A DNA stretch of 64,000 nucleotides from Epiperipatus broadwayi (GCA_028023455.1 JAQFVV010012508.1:310001-374000); one strand, 5' to 3'. Positions 1 to 12,468 are shown, counted from the stretch's first letter. Numbers and translations are program-made. The notes: generated by a model from the sequence alone, not told the origin.

Positions 1-199
1 ACTTGAGAAGTCTGCTTGTAGCAGTGAAACCTTTGGTAGTGTTTTAATATTATTTTTATGCTGGTCTGGTTGAATTTTGGATTTGGGGTAGTTTTGATTA
101 TATATTGACTAGTTTAGCTTTATGCTTGTAATGTTTATATATATACAAAACAATCTAAAAAAATGTTTTAAATTATAACTCTAAAGTTTCCAATAATCT

Positions 200-530
200 A
201 ACAATGCCCATTTTCCTCCTAATTGTGCTAGACCTTTAATCATATTTACGCATTTGTTTAAATTTTCTTGAATATACTTAGTTTCATAACATTCTCTTTT
301 TAACATAATTTATTACCTGAATACTTTTTACACAATTCATTTGAAAAATTCCAGTATCCAAAAAATGTACATATGGCCCTGATCTTATATCATTTCTATT
401 AATTACCCTATTATGCTCCTTATCTTTTTCCATGATTAGTTTTTCTGTCTGACCTATATATATTAAACTGCAAATTTACAACTAATTTTATAAACTAACT
501 CTACAATATTTTTAATGTTAGCCATCTTTT
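200..530 (-). pseudogene. Penelope-like GIY-YIG endonuclease remnant
   Basis: Read on the minus strand, about 530 to 340 gives a broken reading frame with VYKISCKF, then, after a 1-nt frameshift, SLIYIGQTEK and KEHNRVINRN. This matches the order of the GIY-YIG nuclease domain of Penelope-like retroelements (VYKI-C-x-C-x-YIG-T-x-K...EH). In that family the domain nicks target DNA for reverse transcription. Beyond about 340 the frame decays. No reverse transcriptase is attached on this strand. It is opposite in orientation to the remnant at 1335-2280, so the two are separate insertions. The family assignment rests on motif order only. Confidence 0.5.
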
Positions 531-935
531 TTGCATTATAAGTCTATTTTCCTAAAGATTTACTATTTTCCCATACTATTTTAATGCCATCAAATAACTT
601 TTATTTTATTAATGTCTTATATAAATGGTCTGAATATGCAACTGAAACCCACTTCCTATTTGCATAGATAGGCCTTACACTTTTATTTCTGAAAATCTTT
701 TTAATATTTTTTTATATACTCCATATGAACCTAATTATTCCCAACTTCTAATTTCTGTTCAAATGCTTCTTCTTCATTCAATGTTAGCCTATCATTTTTA
801 AACTTAAAACCTTTAATGTTCCCCTAGACTTAATTAATTCATGAAAATTTGCAATTTATTATATTTTGATCAATTACCATTATTTGTATAATAGTAGTAT
901 TGCAGTGTAAGTTGGGTGGCAAGTGCCTGTTACAA
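531..935. other. Intronic sequence, no gene seen
   Basis: AT-rich sequence between the endonuclease remnant and the ATT tract. It may be the decayed upstream part of the same Penelope-like element, but I see no convincing motif. Confidence 0.4.
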
Positions 936-1291
<356 letters not shown>

Positions 1292-1334
1292 GGTAGACAA
1301 AGATATTACTGCCTTATCTAACAAAAATATTACA

Positions 1335-2280
1335 AGATGGACTATGGTTGACCCATGGACTTGCCCAAAAGTGTCATCATTTGTAGCATTACATTAGCCA
1401 TATTTGAAAAAATAGTTATCCCTAAACACTAAACCATCGAACTCAACTTAATTTATACACGATATGTGGACAGTATGTTATTATGTGTTCCTGAGAAGCA
1501 CATTATGGATATACACCAAGAGTTAATGCAAACAACATCTTTTAAATAGACCATTAAACATGAAGATGCCTTGAAAGGTCTGAAGTTCTATGATCTATAT
1601 ATCCAATGAAACAACAACAAAATTTTGGGGACAATTCACTCTTAATCTCACACACCAACTACACATAAATTAGCTGGTATTACAGGTTTCTTAAATAGAA
1701 ATATGAGACCGATTGAAAGGCCAACATCGATGCTTATATCAAAGATCTGTGTAAATAGAATGCAACTGCACTACTTTCATTAATACCATGAATAAATTTT
1801 ATTAAAAAAATAAAAGGTTACTCTCACAACAAGCAGATATGAAACCTTGGATAAGTATGCCATATATATCTGTGCTCTCATAAAATATGAAAAAATATAT
1901 GCTAAAACATAAAATATCACTTTGAGAACTCCTGCCAATTTAAACAGATGGCTAAACAATACTAAGAATTGGCTGTCTTTGGATCAAACCCCCAAATAGT
2001 ATATAAAATCCAATGCCACAATCCTTCTTGCAGTGCTATATATTATGCAGAATCTTATGCAAATATTATTACTAGAATTGCGCAACATAAATATCTATAT
2101 AAATGAGCAATGAATAATTCTATGCATAAGTCACTTTTCTTGAACATGAGCAGGAATGAAATACAGCCATATTTTTGACCCAGTAATGGTTAATATCATA
2201 TGTTGTGAACGTGTGATAGAAAATGCAAAATAAAGAAAGCATGGTTTATCTCTAATAATCCCCATACTGTCACTAAAAAA
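1335..2280 (+). pseudogene. Penelope-like element remnant: RT plus GIY-YIG
   Basis: The first part contains LYTRYVDSM (about 1449-1478), equivalent to the YVDD catalytic box of Penelope-like reverse transcriptase with the second Asp changed to Ser, followed by a recognisable CVPEKHIMDIHQEL stretch and further broken RT sequence. About 1985-2130 reads NPQIVYKIQCHNPSCS and IYYAESYANIITRIAQHK, the GIY-YIG endonuclease with its conserved Arg and His. Decayed downstream sequence (FDP..., near 2170) also fits the domain. Several stops and frameshifts make it dead. RT followed by GIY-YIG is the diagnostic domain order of canonical Penelope elements. Confidence 0.72.
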
Positions 2281-2516
2281 GAAAATAGCATTTCATTGTC
2301 CAAAAAGTGGAATATTTAAATTAGACATTTATATAATGCCCACCTTATTTAAATCTAAGAATGCACCTTGCAGATTATGAATTTTGGCCTTAGCAGTTGA
2401 AAGCATGCTCAGCATACTTTAAAGATTCTAATACTAAATAATCTTTTCTTTTTCAAATGTTCAAAACACTGATATATCTATATGTAAGGATAAATTATGT
2501 TTTAATAATGAATAAA

Positions 2517-3123
2517 TATAACGTCATGTTAAATTTACCAAATCTATTTTAAATAATAATTGAACTGCCCTCTAGCTGCCAAGTTCGATAACTTTTTACA
2601 ATAAGAGAGTGGACCACTTCCTAATGTATTTTAGATCTTTTTATGTACAGTTATCTAGAACAATAACAGCCAGAGTGCTAATTTAAACCAGCCTTTCTAT
2701 TTTTTAGTGTAAATTGATCTTTAAATAACTGATATTAAATCTATAGAGTGGAGATATTTCACTCACTTCTAAAACTCTATAATAAATTAACACATGTTAT
2801 ATACGTAATGATAAATAATATTTTAATAATGAATAAATATAACGTCATGTGTTAATTTATTATAGAGTTTTAGAAGTGAGTGAAATATCTCTACTCTATA
2901 GATTTAATATCAGTTATTTAAAGATCCATTTACATTAAAAGATAGAAAGACTAATTTAAATTGCACTCTGGCTGTTATTGTTCTAGATAACTGTATATTA
3001 AAAGATCTAAGATAATTAAGAGGTGATCCACTATCTAATTGTAAAAAGTTATCGAATTTGGCAGCTAGAGGGCAGTTCAATTATTATTTAAAATAGATTT
3101 GGTAAATTTCACATGACGTTATA
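2517..3123. mobile_element. Foldback (palindromic) element, about 607 bp
   Basis: Arm 2517-2796 is the imperfect reverse complement of 2846-3123, with a loop of about 50 bp. The ends are TATAACGTCATG and CATGACGTTATA. The outer motif also recurs in direct orientation inside the loop (2838-2849), so the element may be two head-to-head copies of a shorter unit. No reading frame is present. It ends about 95 bp upstream of an exon. It is a non-autonomous MITE-like or foldback element. Confidence 0.85.
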
Positions 3124-3219
3124 TATATATTATGAATATGCAAATTACATGTATGGCAATTACATTTATATTTTTCTTTTTCTATTTATTCATTTATCTG
3201 TAATATTTTTACATTGCAG

Positions 3220-3282
3220 GAATTTAAGTTTGATGTAGAACAGATTACAAAAAACTTATTTGCGGATCTATCCTTAGATGAG
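3220..3282 (+). CDS. Munc13-4/BAIAP3-like protein, exon a (MUN region)
   Basis: Acceptor ACATTGCAG and donor GTTAGA bound 63 nt (21 codons, phase 0 on both sides) reading EFKFDVEQITKNLFADLSLDE. I recognise the family only when the exons are joined: the product resembles the C-terminal part of UNC13-family priming factors (Munc13-4, BAIAP3), cytosolic proteins that bridge vesicles to SNAREs during regulated exocytosis. This exon would lie in the MUN domain. It is the first exon I can see, so upstream exons lie left of the window. As an isolated short exon it is only moderately supported; the in-phase join to the next exon is the main evidence. Confidence 0.6.
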
Positions 3283-5427
3283 GTTAGATAAACTTAAAAA
3301 TTTAATATTTTATTCATAAAAATAATTGTTTCTTCTAAATTTTAATAAATTTATATTTTTATGTTTAATATACATATATATTTGGCATGCAAATCAAACA
3401 ATTTAGTAAAGAACATGGTTATTTTGTAAAAAAATTATAAAAAAACACATTAATTATGAAATTGTTTAGGAAAATTTAAAAATATACAACTGTTAATAAA
3501 TCCACACTTTTGAAAAACTACTTCAAGCTTCATTCATTTGTTGCTATATCTTTGGTTTTTCAAAATTTCCTGCAACGTTAATTTTTAATATAATTGAGCA
3601 CCAAAATTAGATCCATTGATCAAGGTAATAGATGCAAATGTATATAACTAATGATACATACTCTATTGGCATGGCATATGTTATTTATAATATGCCTTGT
3701 ATTATATAACAGTTTTTTTCCCATGTGTCAAAGCATCGGCCAGGAAGTGAACCCACAAACCTGGGACAACTGCTTGTAAGACGGCTGTGCGGACCACTCG
3801 ATCACCAATGCTTAAACAGTTTATAACAGGAAATTAGATGACTAGATAATTGCTGTATGGAAGGAGACTGAATCCTGCTTTTCTTTTTTTATTCTGTCAA
3901 ATATCTCGCATTCTGCAACATTCGGAAAGTTAATTCTATTGACAGGTTTCCCCATTGCATTGTATATACTAAAATTTCACTGATAGTTTTGATAAAAGCC
4001 ATCTACATGTTTTGAATATAATTGCAAGTGCATATTACTGATGATATTGGGAAGTATGCTGAAAATATATAATTTGATTTTAAAAACACACAAATATTAC
4101 CAATTGAAGACTCAAAAAAACCTAGATATATGTTTTTTCAGCAGTAAAATCATTTTGATGAAGCTTCTCTAACAGTAGCTAATGAGATGCCTAATCTAAT
4201 ATCCATGGCTCTATATTAAAAATTATATCGATCAATAATGTAGATTTCAATGGGCAAGTTTTGGACTGTAAACACGTATCTACAAAACATACGAGCACTT
4301 CAGGATACAGATTTCTGTGATGATATGAATTTCTAGCTAATAAAGAATTAGCCAAATTGATTCAGTATTGAAAACCCAATTGATGAAGACAAAAAAAACT
4401 AGGCTTAATATGCAAAAAATAGTTTCAGCCGTAATTTTTTTTCATATCATTAATTAATTTTATGGTGATGCAAAAAATATTTAATTCTCAATAGAATAAA
4501 AATTAATTTAGAATACTTGAATGATGTGAAGAGTAAGATTCCTTTTTTTTAGTTATATAACCAATGAATAATCAAAGTAAAGAAAATCTTCCACGATATA
4601 TGATGGAGAAGTTGTAGAAATTAAAAAAAAAACCAAGGTTAAAGAACAAATTATTTTTCAACATCTGGCATATCTTATACTAAATAGTGGACTGCAGTTT
4701 TTCACTATGATGGAAAATCACAGAGTTGTCAAACATATTTTTACTTCAAGTTAATCAATAAAAGTTGTGGTCAACATTATCTTGAAAATTTTTTGAATAA
4801 ATTAAAGAAACTAATCTAAGAGAACAATCTTATGACATTGTATTAAATATATTAAAACGTGACAAAATAATTTAGAGATTAGTGTCAATCATTTTTCACA
4901 TTCCGTTCCAAAATGCTGCACACTCCTTTAAGTTGGTAAATATGTGTATGCAGTGGAAACTGCATTGAATCAATTTTTTTTGATGCTGCAATTTCATTTC
5001 TAGTTCATCTCAACATTGGTCAATAATACTTTAAGATGAAAACAAAAGTAAATTTAAATTAATAGTTATAAAAACATTAAGTACTAGATGATCTTCAAAA
5101 GAAGATATCTCAAAAGGCTTGTCTAAAGGTTACTGATCCTTATAAGAAGATTTACAGTTAATTTCAGTAGATAAAATCAGAAGTCTGAAGAATATTGTGA
5201 AATAAATATTATATTCAAGCAGTTATCAACATTGAAAACAGTTTGAATGAGAAATTATAAGTGTGATATTTAAATTTTACTGAATCAATGCCACAATATG
5301 ATAGTTGAAAGTAAGAAATGGTGATCATGTAATGTTTATTGGCTTAAGAAATGGCGATCATGTGATAGTTGGAAGTAAAATAATTTGTCTTCACTTCTTA
5401 ATTTTTTATGCATTGATTGAATATACA
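3283..5427 (+). other. Intron sequence without recognisable gene
   Basis: Start of an 8.9-kb intron. Apart from the tRNA-like stretch at 3733-3811 I see no conserved motif. The segment 4100-5300 has a texture of decayed coding sequence, with short stop-free runs on the + strand around 4670-4800, but I cannot assign it to a family. Confidence 0.4.
3733..3811 (-). repeat. tRNA-like sequence, probably SINE-derived
   Basis: On the minus strand the ends GCATTGG and CCGATGC form a 7-bp acceptor-like stem with one G.T pair. The interior holds an A-box-like GATCGAGTGGTCC and a B-box-like GGGTTCACTTCC. The T-stem does not pair well and no sound anticodon arm is evident, so this is more likely a tRNA-derived retroposon head or pseudo-tRNA than a working tRNA gene. 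Confidence 0.35.
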
Positions 5428-7092
5428 CAGAGGGGGTTCCAAAAATAATCAGAATTTTGTAATAAAATATAAATTTATTTATCGCACGTTGATTACGTAG
5501 GTAATATTTACTAAGGCAATAAACCTTTAAGTATGTGCATTTGAAAATACAAAGGTAGGGACCTCTACAGGTTTTAACCACAAGCTTACTCTTTGGGAGA
5601 GAAGAGGGGGACCTTCTTTACTTCAACCTACTTTCTATATAAATAGGTGAAGCTGATGTGGTTCACCGCTTCAGTTTCATCTATTTAGAAAGTAGATTGA
5701 AGTAAAGAAGGTTCCCCTCTTTTCTTCCAAAAAGTAAGCTTCACCTATTTAGAAAGTAGGTTGAAGTAAAGAAGGTTCCCCTCTTTTCTTCCAAAAAGTA
5801 AGCTTGTGGTTAAGACCTGTAGGGGTCCCTACCTTTGTATTTTCAAGCACCCATGCTTAAAGGTTTTTTGCCTTAGTAAATATTACTTATGCAATCAATG
5901 TGCATGAAATAAATTTATAATTACAACTTTAAATTATCATAATAGATTTTTAACTATAAGATCTTTCCATTGACTTGTTGTAAATCGAAAGATTTCATGA
6001 GTACTGATGAGTAAGAGGAATTGTGGGCTTAATCAGTGAAGTATTGAATAGCTTCACACTCTATTCTAACCACTTCAGCTTCACCTATTTACATAGAAAG
6101 TAGGTTGAAGTAAAGAAGGTTCCCCTCTTTTCTTCCAAAGAGGAAGCTTGTGGTTAAGACCTGTAGAGGTCCCTAACTTTGTATTTTCAAGCGCACATGC
6201 TTAAAGGTTTATTGTCTTAGTAAATAAAATATTGTATATTTATTTTTAGGTGTTGCAAATTGAATTGCTTTAAAAAGTATAGTCTATTTAATGCAATGCA
6301 CCGGTCTAAACCTATTAGTCACTTTTTGAAGTAGTCTGAAAACATTTTCAAAGTGATGATTTAATGCCTCCATCATCCCCCTCCCTCCAGTTCTATGTCC
6401 GCAAAAAAGAGGTATTTTTTTAATTCAAGAGATTAAAATAAAATCACATGAAGCAAGGTCAAGAAATACAGCTGATAAATAAGCTAGGTCATACTGAATT
6501 TAATTAAAAAGTGTTTCACACTCAAGGCTTTGAAAGATGACACTTTTATTGGGGTGGAGCTTGCTCTCTTTTCTTTGCCACAAAATGGGATGTTTACATT
6601 TCATGGCATCATGTAAATGTTTCAGAAGTTGTTGATAAAATGCCTGACCATTATAAACTAAATTTGAGAGAAAAATGCTGTTTTCTTAAAAAAATCAGCA
6701 TTGTTTTGACTTTGGACTTCACTTGAGATGCTTTTTAGGGATGTGGTAAATTTAACATTTCAATGAAATCACTCATAAACTTATTGTTTATGAGATCCAC
6801 TTGCTTATAATCTGTTTCAAACATTACATCTTTTTCCTTGCTGTTTTCAGTAAATGAAAACAGAATTTCATATTGTTCAAACATTTCAGCCACTATAAAA
6901 AAAATTTCCAAATACGTGAATTCACTTTACAAAAATATGTATTACATGACCCCACTATTTTACATGGTGATGTCATTTGGCAGATTGAAGTAAAAAGGTT
7001 CCTGAAAGAAATATGCAACAGCAAAAGTATATTCTACAACAGGTGTGCAAACCAGAGTATGATTCTAGTTATTTTTGGGTCCCCCCTCATAT
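5428..7092 (-). pseudogene. Dead mariner-like transposon (DD34D), interrupted
   Basis: Minus-strand reading of about 6990-6330 gives SQVKSKVKTMLIFL, then LLKHLHDAMKCKHPILWQRK, SKLHPNKSVIF and later FLDLASCDFIL, in the order seen in mariner transposase (SKVKTMLI...LRRLREAVRRKRPELW...LHHDNA...DLAPCDFFLF). The first Asp motif is altered (HPNKS for HHDNA) and stops occur, so it is inactive. The outer ends GGGGGTTCCAAAAATAATCAG (5430 region) and its inverted partner at 7061-7087 look like terminal repeats. A foldback (about 5500-6230) sits in its 3' part. Confidence 0.68.
5500..6230. mobile_element. Foldback element with triplicated arm
   Basis: Arm 5505-5640 is inverted relative to 5685-5890, and a third, direct copy of the latter lies at 6075-6230. 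Inside the second arm a unit of about 75 bp beginning CACCTATTTAGAAAGTAGG is tandemly duplicated (about 5676-5810). It appears nested in the mariner remnant, so it is younger than that element. No coding capacity. Confidence 0.75.
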
Positions 7093-7234
7093 CTATATAA
7101 TACTATTTAATGCACTTTATATAGTCACTTTTTACAATGCAGTATATTTTTATTTCTGGGCAATATTTTCTACCAGTTTCAACTTACTAGCAATCTTTAT
7201 CAGAGATATAATATTCAAATATATATGATTACAT

Positions 7235-7915
7235 AATTATGTAATATTTGATAAATTTTACATGTTGTGTTTTAGATTGTAACAAGCTATAGAAAGTAAT
7301 TATCCTTTCTTCACAAGAGTTGTCAAACAGTAGTGTTCAATCTGCAAGGATCCTCTCATCCCAACCACAAGATGGAAACTTTAAGAAAATAAGAGCAGTC
7401 ATCTTATTTCTGAATTCAAATGTAATTATTTGAGTCAACCTCAAGTGTCTAGAAGTGAGAGCATGAATCAATAAATCATTCACTTGAAATTCATTTCTTA
7501 TTTTTAATATTCTTATTAGCACTTCTGAAATTTAAAATTTACTTTGTGATAATATTAAATGATGTTAAATTATGTAATATTTGATAAATTTTATAAGTGC
7601 TGTCTTTTAGATTTAACAAACCATAGAAAGTAATCATCCTTTCTTTACAAGTGACATTCAATTTACAAGGACTTTCAATTTGCAAGGGATGCTCTCACCC
7701 CAGCTATAAGATAGAGACATTAAGGAAATATGACTCTCACCCCAGCCATAAGATAGAGACTTTAAGGAAATAAGACAGCTGTCTTATTTCCTTAAAGTCT
7801 ATCTTATGACTGGGGTGAGAGTATTCTTGCAAATTGAATGCCACTATTTAATAACACTTGTGTAGAAAGGTTAATTACTTTCTATAGTTTGTTATGATCA
7901 TATAATTATAATGTA
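7235..7915. mobile_element. Foldback element with near-perfect 44-bp palindrome core
   Basis: Sequence 7240-7400 recurs directly at 7573-7775 and inverted at 7779-7905. The core 7733-7822 is a palindrome centred on GACAGCTGTC (7774-7783) with arms of about 44 bp differing by a 2-nt indel and one substitution. A related unpaired fragment lies at 31050-31200. No open frame of note. Confidence 0.8.
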
Positions 7916-7949
7916 ACTAAATATAATATATGATACACAATACTTTACA

Positions 7950-9130
7950 CATTTACTTATTAGATTTTACAGATTATATTTATTTTTAATGAACCTAATA
8001 TATACATTCTTATATATTTTTAAAAGTAATTTTATAAATATTAATCTCTTTTTTATTATTTGACTCTTATGTATAAATTATTTTATAAATTTTTTTATAT
8101 ATGTTTTTTATAACTTTTAATATTATTTTTATATTAAATTGCTTTATTTTCATGAATTTAACTATTTTTTTCTGATATTATTTATGCATCACCCATTTTC
8201 AATATATTTTTTAAAAACTTTCTTATAATTTAATTTTACCTTTTAAATATTGTAGCTAGAAAAAAAATTGGTTGATTTTTTAAATTTTTTTTACTCTATA
8301 TGCTAACTCACTCTATGAATACATTTTATAACTCTTAGTCCTTCTATTTTTTAATTTACATGTCTAACTTAAATAACTTTTACAAAAGTAATATTTTTAA
8401 ATCTAAGTCTTTATTATGATAGCTTTTTATATCTTTCAGTCTTTTTTATTATTAGTATAATTAATCATTTATATGCTATTTTTAAATTTATTCTCTGTCT
8501 CTATTTAATGCACATATAGATGGTCTTCTATCATAAATTATTTCTCATGTTTGTGTTAACCCACATACAAATTTGATAGATCACCTATTTATGTACATTT
8601 AATAAAAAGAGAATATATATCTGAAAAAGATAACATAAAATTGATTAATTATACTAATAAAAAAACTATTATAATTAGAAATATTAAACCAAGTTTAAAT
8701 AAAGAGTTGGGCTTAAAAATATTACTTTATAAAAGTTAATTAAATTAAATATATAGATTAAAAAATAGAAGTACTAATAGATGCAAAATATACTCATAGA
8801 GGGAGGTAGTATACAGAAAAAATAAAAAATAAAAAAAAAATTGAAGTTAAAAGATTTGAAAGATAAAAGAAGGTATGATTAAATTACAAAATGATTTTTA
8901 AAAAGGTAAAAATAGATAATTATATTAAAAATAGATCTTGCATGGATAAAATTAGAACGGAATAATTAAAATGATGAAAAGTAAATTAATTTAAGGTAAA
9001 ATATGATATTAAAATTTGTAATAAAAACAGATACATATATAAAAATGTATAAAATGATTTATACAAAAGTTTCAAATAATAATAATAAAGATATTAATAT
9101 TTGTAAAATTGGTCTTAAGAGTATATATAT
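7950..9130. repeat. Degenerate 1.1-kb palindrome, T-rich arm then A-rich arm
   Basis: The left half (about 8010-8560) is strongly T-rich on the + strand and the right half (about 8570-9125) strongly A-rich. Segments pair: AGTATAATTAATCA (8455 region) with TGATTAATTATACT (8642 region), and 8310-8400 with 8690-8800. The loop is near 8520-8600. I infer an old large foldback; the individual pairing blocks are visible but diverged. Confidence 0.6.
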
Positions 9131-9171
9131 GATATTTAAATACAGGTGTAGTTTATATTCCTGGAGTTTAG

Positions 9172-9350
9172 GTGTAATTATAGGGGATTTAAATCCAGAC
9201 TGGTTCAGAATGAAATATATATTGGAGATCATTTATCTTTTTCACATGTGTGTGGTAATGTGTATCAGTTGTATGAAATAGGGTGGATAGCTGAAAGGAG
9301 TTTGCAAGTCTGTGTTCAAATCCTCTATAATTATATATATACATATATAT
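9172..9350 (+). repeat. Family B fragment (tRNA-like, short inverted form)
   Basis: Begins TATAGGGGATTTAAATCC and ends with the inverted GTTCAAATCCTCTATAATTA, which carries a pol III B-box-like GTTCAAATCC. The middle keeps GGTTCAGAATGAAATATAT and ATTGGAGAT, the 3' part of the hammerhead-like motif described at 41400-41443. It is a truncated member of the repeat called family B here. Confidence 0.7.
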
Positions 9351-10396
9351 TCTTTGTGTCTGTAAAATTACATTAGTGATATGTTACTTTGTTTTTTATT
9401 TTGTGGTTATTTTGTGCATAATTTGTAATGTTTGATTTATATTTAGTTTATTTTGTATTCTGTTTTTATTCTAATATATATTTTGTTGTTTATTTATATG
9501 TATTATTTTATTGCTGTTTGTTGTTTTATTGTAAGATTATGTCAACTACTTTACATAAAAATTTGTATGATATTTGTAAAACATATAAAAGGTTTTGCTT
9601 ATTAGGTTTTTTTCTTTGATGTAATCAAATAAATAAAAAAATAAGCTGTAAAATCTAATATGTAAATATATAAAATATTATATATAATGTTCTATATTTA
9701 ATTATAATTATTTATGCTATAAAATGTATTAATTATGTGATCATATATGTTTGAATATTATATCTAATAAAAATTACTGGTCAATCAAAAGTGTTAGAAA
9801 ATATTGTCAAGAAATAAAAAATTACTGTGTTACAAAAAATTATAAAATGTATATTAAATTATATCAGTTTGAAATGTTTGAAAATAGAATAGAAAATATG
9901 GAAAATTGTACAGAATAAAAAATGAGAGTTATAAAAAACAAAACAATGATAGTAATGCTAAAAGATGTTACTTTCTAAGAAAAAAATTCAGGTTATGATC
10001 AGCTCTTTTTTATTGTCACAGAGATATAATAGTTTCATTGACTTGGTTTCTTGGTCAATTTTCAACAATGGATGATATTTCAACAAAAGAAATCAAGTTT
10101 CAAATTTCCTTAGGTAGTACCAAGAATGAATTTATTCCAATTTTTTTTCACTTTAAAATATTTATTGGAAAATTTGATAAATTCAGGTACCTGATGAATT
10201 CTCAAATTTTTTAATATTGGAATATGGTTGTGGATTTATTTGTACTTAATAATAAATAATGCAACCGAAGAGAGAAGTTTCCCCAAAATGAAATATTTAA
10301 AGGATATATACAGTTCAACAATATTTGTCTGAATGTTTGTGATAGTAGGATTTTAGTAGCAATTATATATTGGGCTGTTTTCATCATTTAATATGA
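9351..10396 (+). other. Intron sequence, nothing recognised
   Basis: T-rich then A-rich sequence with short spurious frames. No splice-bounded exon or transposon motif that I can support. Confidence 0.4.
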
Positions 10397-11608
10397 AATG
10401 TTTTTAGAAAAATTTCAACTTTAATTTAAATTTTTCAAATACATTCAACTGTCAGTAATGACATATAGATTAGTATATAACACAACTTTTCAAGTGGTAT
10501 TATTTTCTTCTCTTTTTCAAGTGCTGTTGCCCTGACCAGTGCCAATATTAGAATGAAAATCAAACCTGGACTTTAGATTCATCATTATTGAATTTAATGT
10601 GATATTCTAACCATTTAGGCTATTCTGCCAAAGGCATTAGTCAGTAGAAATTTTACGTACTTATTTATGAGGGTCTTTCTGATTTCCCCTCTGATTTCCC
10701 CAAAGTAGCAAACCATGTATATGCTAATATATTTGGCAGAGAAAAGACAAAAATATTGGACAGAGATAATACAAAGAAGGATATTCAAAGTGACTTCTTA
10801 CATAAAAAATAACTCCATAAGTCACATTACTGTGATAATTCACAATGTTTAGAAACAAAGCGAAGCAAAACTCCATACAGTAGTGCCACCTGTGATAAAC
10901 AGAGTAATCAATGGATGCCAGAAGGCTTGTGCATAAAATCCCTATCTAATGCCTACTCATCCAATATCCCCAGACTAGTTTCTGTCTTGTGGCCTTCGTC
11001 AGTGAGGAGCTTTGGATCTGAGAGCACTGCATCTAGATCTTAGGATCTAATGCAACCCTCTAGCAACCACCTTTTATTTCTACTTAACTACAAAACTAGT
11101 CTGGGGATATTGGATGAGTAGGCATTAGATAGGGATTTTATGCACAAGCCTTCTGGCATCCATTGATTACTCTGTTTAGCACAGGTGGCACTACTATATG
11201 GAGTTTTGCTTTGCTCTGTTTATAAACAATTATGTGCTGGTATTGGAGATGTGATCATGTGATGCTTGCTGGTTTAATGTTTAGAAACCACTAATTAACC
11301 TTGCTTATAGGAAAAAGATAGAGAAATTCAGAACTCTCATAGATGACTATATGGAATTTTTACTGGCTGTTGCCTTTGGCAGAATATCTTAGATGATTGG
11401 ATCATCACCTTAAATTTAATATTCAAGAATCTAAAAATCTAGGTTCAATTCCTATGTCAGTACTATCACCAATCAAGCCAGCAACAATTGAAGAAGAAAG
11501 AAGATTAACATCAAAAACATTGTTTTATATACTAACGTGTGTGCTATTACCAACAGTTGAACGTATTTGAAAAGTTTAAATAAAGTTTGAAATTTTTTTA
11601 AAAACATG
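10397..11608. mobile_element. Family D foldback split by a family C insertion
   Basis: Left arm 10397-10640 and right arm about 11370-11608 are inverted copies. They share CATTCAACTGT near the ends and an internal tRNA-like strand with B-box-like GGTTCAATTCC (right arm, about 11440) and its inverted counterpart on the left. The same family is intact at 40062-40545. A family C element occupies the loop. Confidence 0.8.
10844..11288. mobile_element. Family C foldback with 13-bp target duplication
   Basis: AATGTTTAGAAAC occurs exactly at 10844-10856 and 11276-11288, flanking the element 10857-11275. Inside, about 130 bp starting GCAAAACTCCATA is repeated inverted at the other end, through CCCCAGACTAGT. 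The right arm is longer, so the dimer is asymmetric. A 13-bp duplication fits retroposition by target-primed reverse transcription better than most DNA transposons. The left arm holds a mutated hammerhead-like core (CTGACGA on the minus strand, near 11000). Confidence 0.88.
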
Positions 11609-12174
11609 TAATATTTAATATTAATGATGGAAGTAAGCCAACATATAATTACTTCAGATCAACAATGGCTTTAGATCAAAGTGTATTATAATTGATTCCT
11701 GCATTGTAAGATGACAATCCATCATAACTATCTTTAAACAATACTGCTAGAAAGAATCTCACCAGAGTATTTCAGTCATACTCAGCAGTATTAAGTATTT
11801 AGATGAATGGGTTTTTTATTTAAATTATTAATTTTTGTCTCAAAAGGGTCTTTCTTATCTGTTTTATATCATCATTTCTTTTATAGCATTGTTTTTTTTT
11901 TATGTAATAAAAAGTTTATATAACAAGAAATATATTATTTAATACAAACTTTTGGCCAAGTTTTATTGCTGATTTTAACGTGACATATATATTATTGTAA
12001 CTATTTATAAAATATTGCATATAGCGACATCTACATTTTGTTGTTCTTGAACTACAAGTTCTTTTTTCCCGTCTTTCCATTTTTTCTGTTAAATATTATA
12101 TTATTCTTATTTTACAATTTATTATTAAATTTTTAGTGGTTCATTGTTAATTACTTTTATTTATTTATTTTTAG
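11609..12174 (+). other. Intron sequence upstream of exon b
   Basis: AT-rich, with a pyrimidine-rich stretch (TTTATTTATTTATTTTTAG) forming the acceptor for the next exon. No other feature seen. Confidence 0.6.
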
Positions 12175-12318
12175 ATATTTCGTGTATTTTTAAAAAGTTT
12201 AGAGCAAAAATGTAAAGTATTTCGATCTATTTTGCCAAATGAAGAAGCTTTTCACTATGTAGTTTATATTATGTGGACCTTGTTGTTAAATGAAATGAAA
12301 AAAACATTAATCAGCAAG
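12175..12318 (+). CDS. Munc13-4/BAIAP3-like protein, exon b (MUN domain)
   Basis: 144 nt, phase 0 at both ends, acceptor TTATTTTTAG and donor GTAATT. The 48 codons read IFRVFLKSLEQKCKVFRSIL..., then HYVVYIMWTLLLNEMKK. In UNC13-family proteins the corresponding helical stretch of MHD2 is of the form L-D-L-x-x-L...V-x-x-L-W-x-x-x-L-x-x-L. The regular hydrophobic spacing fits the elongated helical MUN bundle that binds syntaxin and the SNARE complex. Coding quality is good (no stops, balanced residues) compared with surrounding AT-rich intron. Family level assignment only. Confidence 0.8.
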
Positions 12319-12468
12319 GTAATTTGTATTTATGTGATTAAGTAATGCATATTATTTTTATTCTATATATATAAATGAGTATATTTATCAATGTTACAAT
12401 TGTAAATTGTAGCATTGATAAACATAGACTGATTTATTTACTATATATACCTAATTAAACAAAAAACA
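12319..12468 (+). other. Short intron segment before the family C array
   Basis: Contains a small inverted repeat around AATGTTACAATTG / CAATTGTAAATTGTAGCATT (about 12390-12425). Otherwise plain. Confidence 0.4.

Noticed and set aside
3733-3811. Functional tRNA gene
   Set aside because: The acceptor stem pairs, but T-stem and anticodon arm do not form properly; more likely a tRNA-derived repeat.
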